This document shows, piece by piece, positions 61,549 to 64,000 of a stretch of 64,000 nt of DNA (its first letter is position 1; the number at the start of each line of letters is the position of its first letter). This DNA comes from Ancylothrix sp036704045. Its GTDB lineage: Bacteria; Cyanobacteriota; Cyanobacteriia; Cyanobacteriales; Oscillatoriaceae. The position numbers and the translations under genes are program-made. The notes under the pieces were generated by a model. It was given only the letters and a program-made list of their open reading frames with translations. It was not told the origin of the DNA and did not search any database. Location: assembly GCA_036704045.1 (NCBI GenBank), contig DATNQM010000042.1, positions 159,234-223,233 of the forward strand, written 5' to 3'.

Positions 61549-61821
61549 ATGTTTGTTATGGTGTCGTATGATGTGCCGGAAGATAAGCGTCGGACGAAGA
61601 TTCATAAGGTGTTAAAGTCTTATGGGCAGTGGGTGCAGTATAGTGTGTTTGAGTGTGATGTTACGGAGACTCAGTATGCTAAGTTGCGCTTTCGTCTGGG
61701 GAAGTTGATTAAGCCGGATGAGGATAGTATCCGTTTTTACTTTTTGTGCGGGTGTTGTGCGGGGAAGGTTGAGCGGATAGGCGGGGTGATGCCTAGGGAT
61801 ACGACGGTTTTCTTTGCTTAG
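61549..61821 (+). CDS. cas2: CRISPR adaptation protein Cas2
   Basis: The 90-residue Cas2 begins MFVMVSYDVPEDKRRTKIHK with the conserved D in SYDVPEDKRR. ATG 61,549 was chosen because GGAGG lies 7 bases upstream. A TTG at 61,543 is too close to it. It ends before the array leader. Confidence 0.95.
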   Translation: MFVMVSYDVPEDKRRTKIHKVLKSYGQWVQYSVFECDVTETQYAKLRFRLGKLIKPDEDSIRFYFLCGCCAGKVERIGGVMPRDTTVFFA

Positions 61822-62082
61822 GGCTTTTTTTTGCGCGGATGGGTAGGTGTATGAAATTGTGTGTTGGAATTTTTAATGTGTATGCCTTTGCTGGTAAGGG
61901 TTTGGGGCGGTTGTTTCTGCCGATCCGATCCGCGCAGTTTGGGAAAGCTTTGCTGGGTGGGGGTTTTAGGGTTTTTATTTTCGAGGGGGCTTGCAGGCCG
62001 GTGGCTGGATCTGGTATTGTTGTGGAGTCTCGCGGATCTGAACCTCGAAAACTAAATATGACGAGGGTTCCAGCCATGAGGT
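61822..62082 (+). other. Leader of the type I-D array
   Basis: The 261 bases between cas2 and the first repeat hold no gene. GATCCGCG (61,927-61,934) and CGCGGATC (62,031-62,038) form an inverted pair 97 bases apart, and a third CGCGGAT is at about 61,833. TAAATA near 62,054 could be a -10 box. The leader normally carries the array promoter and the integration signals. Confidence 0.65.
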
Positions 62083-64000
62083 CTTACAATTTCAGAGAAT
62101 CCCTATTAGGGATTGAAACAACTGAAAAGAAACACGCGCTCAAAAAAGCTTATGGCCTTACAATTTCAGAGAATCCCTATTAGGGATTGAAACGGATATA
62201 TCACCAGCTTTTAACCCCAAAGCCTCACCAATCTTACAATTTCAGAGAATCCCTATTAGGGATTGAAACAGAGGCTCCTTTTTTAGATAAGCTTGAATTC
62301 CCGAACTTACAATTTCAGAGAATCCCTATTAGGGATTGAAACACGCAAACGCGACAAAATACAAACCGCAACCATTACCCTTACAATTTCAGAGAATCCC
62401 TATTAGGGATTGAAACCTACGAATCACAAAAATACAGATTTGTAGGATTTCGCGATAAACTTACAATTTCAGAGAATCCCTATTAGGGATTGAAACCGAG
62501 AAGCGAGAAAAGCGCCCTTATGGTTCTGATAGCTTACAATTTCAGAGAATCCCTATTAGGGATTGAAACACGACACAAAACGCCTAGTAAACAAGCACCT
62601 ATCTACTTACAATTTCAGAGAATCCCTATTAGGGATTGAAACGCCTATGGATCGGGCAGTAATGGCAAAGACACTCTCCTTACAATTTCAGAGAATCCCT
62701 ATTAGGGATTGAAACTAGCAAAGATAGGTGTAAAACTTGATATCGGGTTTTAATACTTACAATTTCAGAGAATCCCTATTAGGGATTGAAACGAATTGGA
62801 AACAAAGTATTGGGGTACAGAACTAGCTTACAATTTCAGAGAATCCCTATTAGGGATTGAAACTACGGGAATAGCTAAAGAGGGGAACCTGACATCAACT
62901 TACAATTTCAGAGAATCCCTATTAGGGATTGAAACCCCTGACGCTCAGTTACGAGTAACGCCTTGGACAACTTACAATTTCAGAGAATCCCTATTAGGGA
63001 TTGAAACGGAACTTACGCTGCCAGCGCGACTTATTTAGTCACAATTCTTACAATTTCAGAGAATCCCTATTAGGGATTGAAACTCAACTTTTCGCCGCAA
63101 TTGGATAGCGCAATCATCCTTACAATTTCAGAGAATCCCTATTAGGGATTGAAACTGAGCGACTACCCGTAAATAATTGATGGCAGTCTTACAATTTCAG
63201 AGAATCCCTATTAGGGATTGAAACGATTTTGATTTAAGCATTACCTTGGCGAACTTAAATTTTTTACTTACAATTTCAGAGAATCCCTATTAGGGATTGA
63301 AACCAACAATCTATTTACTGATGGTAAACCTGCTAATCTTACAATTTCAGAGAATCCCTATTAGGGATTGAAACTTACTCAATACATCTCAATCAGTTTT
63401 TGAGGAACTATCCTTACAATTTCAGAGAATCCCTATTAGGGATTGAAACAAATAAAATGGATAGATGCACCTTACAAAAACTATTAAGCTTACAATTTCA
63501 GAGAATCCCTATTAGGGATTGAAACCAATTGACGGGCGTTTAACTTGTTAAATGATTGCTTACAATTTCAGAGAATCCCTATTAGGGATTGAAACATTCT
63601 TTGGCGCAGGAGCCACACAGAATTTAACACTTACAATTTCAGAGAATCCCTATTAGGGATTGAAACTAATGTTGGACAATAAGCCTGATATTTCATAAAA
63701 CTTACAATTTCAGAGAATCCCTATTAGGGATTGAAACGTAAATCTTTTAAATACTTGCCTATTTGATTATCTGAATCTTACAATTTCAGAGAATCCCTAT
63801 TAGGGATTGAAACTCGGTGTCTGCGGTGAATTTGGGCTTGGTATTTGGGCTTACAATTTCAGAGAATCCCTATTAGGGATTGAAACATCCTTGTTTCCTC
63901 CGATTGCTTTGCGAGTCATCCTTACAATTTCAGAGAATCCCTATTAGGGATTGAAACGAGGGTAAAAAGTTCAACCGTCCCACTAAAACCTTACAATTTC
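62083..64000 (+). CRISPR. Type I-D CRISPR array, at least 26 repeats, continues past the window
   Basis: Twenty-six full copies of a 37-nt repeat start at 62,083 and a 27th is cut by the window edge at 63,990. The repeat starts CTTACAATTTCAGAG and ends CTATTAGGGATTGAAAC, with an AATCCCTA/TAGGGATT hairpin, and all copies appear identical. Spacers are about 34-43 nt. The 3' handle is ATTGAAAC. Its location directly after cas2 with a leader, and identical repeats, indicate an active, acquiring array. Confidence 0.98.

Noticed and set aside
62796..63038. 80-codon frame inside the CRISPR array with repeated YNFRESLLGIET
   Set aside because: It is simply translation of the CRISPR repeat.

Overview
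The window is chromosomal DNA of a cyanobacterium, most likely a filamentous, non-heterocystous Oscillatoriales-type strain. The evidence is the gene set: a LuxR/NarL-type small regulator, WGxxGxxG and DUF4168 proteins, a half-length phytochelatin synthase, Uma2 and DUF2887 nucleases, pentapeptide and leucine-rich repeat proteins, a kinase-NACHT fusion, and type I-D CRISPR genes. The DNA is AT-rich but dotted with GCCGGT/ACCGGC words. No rRNA or tRNA gene was seen.

Layout. 1-42,730 is mostly housekeeping and cell-surface genes: an HtpX-type protease, a CoaBC-like flavoprotein, aspS, an AAA ATPase/DUF3226 (Toprim) pair that looks like a defence module, an M23 peptidase, phytochelatin synthase, hisS, an IS1-family insertion, hrcA, a CDC48-like ATPase, msrP, the kinase-NACHT membrane protein, a ClC channel, a transketolase-like enzyme, a repeat-rich surface protein, Mn-catalase and an Ap4A phosphorylase-like protein. 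A small CRISPR array of a different repeat family (4977-5426) carries a complete small gene between its first two repeats. Several short dispersed palindromes, a MITE-like element and a two-copy ~160-bp element lie between genes.

42,755-64,000 is a CRISPR-Cas island. A WYL-domain regulator is divergent from a first type I-D interference cassette (A: cas3, cas10d/csc3, csc2, csc1). A second, diverged cassette (B: cas10d, csc2, csc1, cas3) follows and continues into cas6, cas4, cas1, cas2 and an array of at least 26 identical 37-nt repeats that runs off the window. Both cas10d genes have an in-frame internal ATG with a ribosome-binding site about 145 codons before the stop, as expected for the separately translated small subunit Cas11d.

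The most notable finding lies between the cassettes (51,472-51,724). A minus-strand degenerate mini-CRISPR (two partial repeats, one spacer, then a terminator) has a spacer whose first 20 nt match the cassette B promoter at 18 positions, next to a GTT PAM as expected for type I-D. This is the architecture of a CreR/CreA-type guide RNA that would let the Cas effector repress its own operon, or a small candidate toxin gene at 51,771. Cassette A seems to be controlled differently: its promoter is flanked by TGTA/TACA palindromes, and one shares 12 nt with a perfect 24-bp palindrome inside the WYL gene.
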